Part shown: positions 45,591 through 46,836 of the stretch, piece by piece | Layout of the letters: each line of letters opens with the position of its first letter | Numbering within the stretch: the first letter of the stretch is position 1 | NCBI GenBank assembly: GCA_027029065.1 | Contig: JALVGO010000288.1 | Coordinates: forward strand, 1 to 46,836 | DNA length: 46,836 nt | From: Sulfurovum sp. | GTDB taxonomy: Bacteria; Campylobacterota; Campylobacteria; Campylobacterales; Sulfurovaceae | Direction: 5' to 3' | Translations under genes and position numbers: made by a program | The notes under the pieces: model-generated | Told to the model about the DNA's origin: nothing | The model's database searches: none | What the model saw: the letters and a program-made list of their open reading frames with translations, nothing else

Positions 45591-45671
45591 TTAGGCGATA
45601 CTGCGTTCATCTGTAAAAAAGAGGTAAAGTGCATAGCCCCACAGCAGCATGACCGGGGCAGCAGTGCTGTC
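45591..45671 (-). pseudogene. C-terminal remnant of a membrane protein
   Basis: On the minus strand a frame of 26 codons ends in TAA at 45591 and reads AAPVMLLWGYALYLFFTDER near its end, which looks like a real membrane protein terminus. It is cut two codons upstream by TGA, just before the AGTATAG-rich repeat border at 45690. The rest of the gene is absent. The family is unknown. Confidence 0.45.
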
Positions 45672-45689
45672 AGTTCAGGTATGATAACG

Positions 45690-45977
45690 CCGGAGTATAG
45701 CAGTATAGGCAGTATACGAGGTGACAATGACAACTCATTTCCTGCTCCTCTTCACCACGCCGCAGACAGCCTGTTGTGACAGTATAGGACAGTATAGGGT
45801 CAGGTGACAATGACAACTCATTTCCTGCTCCTCTTCACCACGCCGCAGACAGCCTGCTGTGAGATACCCAATACTTTAGCAATCATGTGCTGAGAGTAGC
45901 CTTGCTCTATGGCTTTGAGTATCTGTTTGTTTCTTTTCTTTATATCGGTAATGTCTTCTAACATCTTTTGGAGTATA
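45690..45977. repeat. Truncated tandem copies of the transposon end
   Basis: This fills most of the 474-bp gap between lysA and the transposase. A 60-bp end fragment lies at 45720-45779 and a longer copy at about 45797-45970. The latter repeats 45978-46151 at an offset of 181 bp with one or two differences. Short AGTATAG units border each copy, as in GGAGTATAGCAGTATAGG at 45692. Confidence 0.8.
45818..45970 (-). pseudogene. 3' fragment of a RAYT transposase gene
   Basis: It encodes the last 50 or so residues of the transposase (AIEQGYSQHMIAKVLGISQQ to KRSRK) without start or catalytic domain. It duplicates the neighbouring intact gene's 3' end. Confidence 0.75.
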
Positions 45978-46831
45978 GGGTCAGGTGACAATGACAACTC
46001 ATTTCCTGCTCCTCTTCACCACGCCGCAGACAGCCTGTTGTGAGATACCCAATACTTTAGCAATCATGTGCTGAGAGTAGCCTTGCTCTATGGCTTTGAG
46101 TATCTGTTTGTTTCTTTTCTTTATATCGGTAATGTCTTCTAACATCTTTTGAAGTTTTTGCATATTGGGTTTATTATCGATGTTGGGTGCCTCTATCAGT
46201 GAAGATGCCTTTTTGAGTTCTTGAAGTTGGGCTGTATCTACAGGCTGTGTTAAAAATGCTTCTATGGCTTCCTTGTCTTCTTGATAGTGTTGGGCTATCC
46301 AAGCGTGTTTCAAGCATTCGGGTATCTCTTTGTAGTTCAAGAAATAGTGATACGAACTATACGGGTAGTCAGCTATCTCCTTGACCATACCGGCTTTAAG
46401 GGGATTTTGTTCTATGTAGCGCATCAGCGTATAGAGATAGGCTTCATCTGTGACATACCACGATTTGAATCTGCCTTGCCAAAGATGTCCAGATCTTTTG
46501 TTCTTTTTGTTAAAGTAGATAGCGTAGTTCATGTTAAGCTGTCTCATGAACTTAGAGAGGTTTTCACTTTGTATCTCTAGGAGTATATGATAGTGGTTAG
46601 GCATCAGGCAATAGTTGTGTATTGCGATACCGAAACTTTTGGCATAGAGGCACATCAGTGTTTCGAAGTATTCATAATCAGAAGCTTCTTCAAAGACAGT
46701 TCTTTGCTCTACGCCTCTATTGATGACATGGTACTTTCCTGCCAACTCTATGCGTGGTTTTCTTGCCATAGATTCTCCTTGGAGAGAAGTATAGCGTAAA
46801 TTTTATTAGGTTGTCATTGTCACCTGACCCC
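45978..46831 (-). mobile_element. RAYT transposon with perfect terminal inverted repeats
   Basis: GGGTCAGGTGACAATGACAA at 45978-45997 is exactly complementary to the right end at 46811-46830; the match extends by at least one base. The ends enclose a single transposase gene whose stop lies one base past the left repeat. Its right end lies at the window edge. Confidence 0.8.
45999..46769 (-). CDS. REP-associated tyrosine transposase (Y1_Tnp/IS200-like)
   Basis: This 256-residue protein has the HUH motif MPNHYHILLE (His 59 and His 61) and the catalytic Tyr in RYIEQNPLKAG (about Tyr 118). GHLWQGRFKSW is typical of RAYTs. The C-terminal 50 residues form a helix-turn-helix (YSQHMIAKVLGISQQAV). 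The gene appears intact. TATACT and AAGGAG lie upstream of the ATG. The AAGGAG is in a small CTCC/GGAG hairpin. Confidence 0.88.
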   Translation of the reverse strand: MARKPRIELAGKYHVINRGVEQRTVFEEASDYEYFETLMCLYAKSFGIAIHNYCLMPNHYHILLEIQSENLSKFMRQLNMNYAIYFNKKNKRSGHLWQGRFKSWYVTDEAYLYTLMRYIEQNPLKAGMVKEIADYPYSSYHYFLNYKEIPECLKHAWIAQHYQEDKEAIEAFLTQPVDTAQLQELKKASSLIEAPNIDNKPNMQKLQKMLEDITDIKKRNKQILKAIEQGYSQHMIAKVLGISQQAVCGVVKRSRK

Positions 46832-46836
46832 TATGA

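Noticed and set aside
1..46836. tRNA or rRNA genes
   Set aside because: No cloverleaf with TTC-type T-loop or rRNA signature was seen by eye on either strand. A tRNAscan run would be decisive.

Overview
This 46.8 kb window looks like the chromosome of a Campylobacterota (epsilonproteobacterial) organism, most likely a Sulfurovum- or Sulfurimonas-like sulfur oxidiser. The evidence is an HsrA/CosR-type orphan response regulator next to a 2[4Fe-4S] ferredoxin and a Ppx/GppA phosphatase, divergent bamA/tyrA, leuS-lptE-folC, and lysA-pheA-hisC-dxs, which are orders I know from this phylum. Genus is inference. There are no rRNA or tRNA genes, no CRISPR array and no prophage.

Layout. Positions 1-2716 (+): the 3' part of hsrA/cosR, a 160-bp inverted-repeat element, fdxB and ppx. 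2771-6057: bamA (-) and tyrA (+) diverge. 6107-6670 (-): a small outer-membrane barrel. 6867-15995 (-): a complete Bat (MoxR/VWA) cluster, transcribed moxR, DUF58, DUF4381-like, batA, batB, batC (TPR), batD, then a DUF389 membrane protein with a lipid-kinase-like N-terminus. 16061-23539 (-): leuS, lptE, folC and mfd. 23629-29481 (-): an HD-GYP response regulator, a TonB-dependent receptor and a YfiR-type hybrid histidine kinase, which look like one signalling operon. 29585-32617: zinc metallopeptidase ypfJ (-) diverging from dnaX (+). 32651-34017 (-): a secreted phosphatase behind a probable c-di-GMP-I riboswitch. 34119-38332 (-): ndk, DUF177, rpmF, plsX, fabH, ymdB and a small lipoprotein. 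38499-39993 (-): a second ferredoxin and metK. 40213-45524 (-): lysA, pheA, hisC and dxs. 45591-46831: a gene remnant, broken repeat copies and a REP-associated tyrosine transposase (RAYT) with terminal inverted repeats.

The most unusual content is a modular repeat family. At a dozen or more places there are short tandem arrays whose unit is always 7 nt although the heptamer itself differs (for example GTGAAGA, GGAATGA, GTTTAGC, GTGAATA, AATTTTT). They lie at gene 3' ends, where they often supply the last codons and the stop (folC, fabH, dxs, DUF58). They also lie inside genes: two in-frame insertions in folC, one forming part of the LptE signal peptide, and some in the DnaX linker. In the Bat cluster they combine with hairpin modules into about 180-bp composite repeats, and the hairpin stems vary in a compensatory way between copies. 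Hairpins in these composites, and an independent one at moxR, pair with the ribosome-binding sites of batB, DUF58 and moxR, so the repeats may influence translation of that operon.

The rest is housekeeping: envelope biogenesis (BamA, LptE, FabH, PlsX), amino-acid and cofactor synthesis (TyrA, PheA, LysA, HisC, FolC, MetK, Dxs), DNA replication and repair (DnaX, Mfd) and translation (LeuS, L32).
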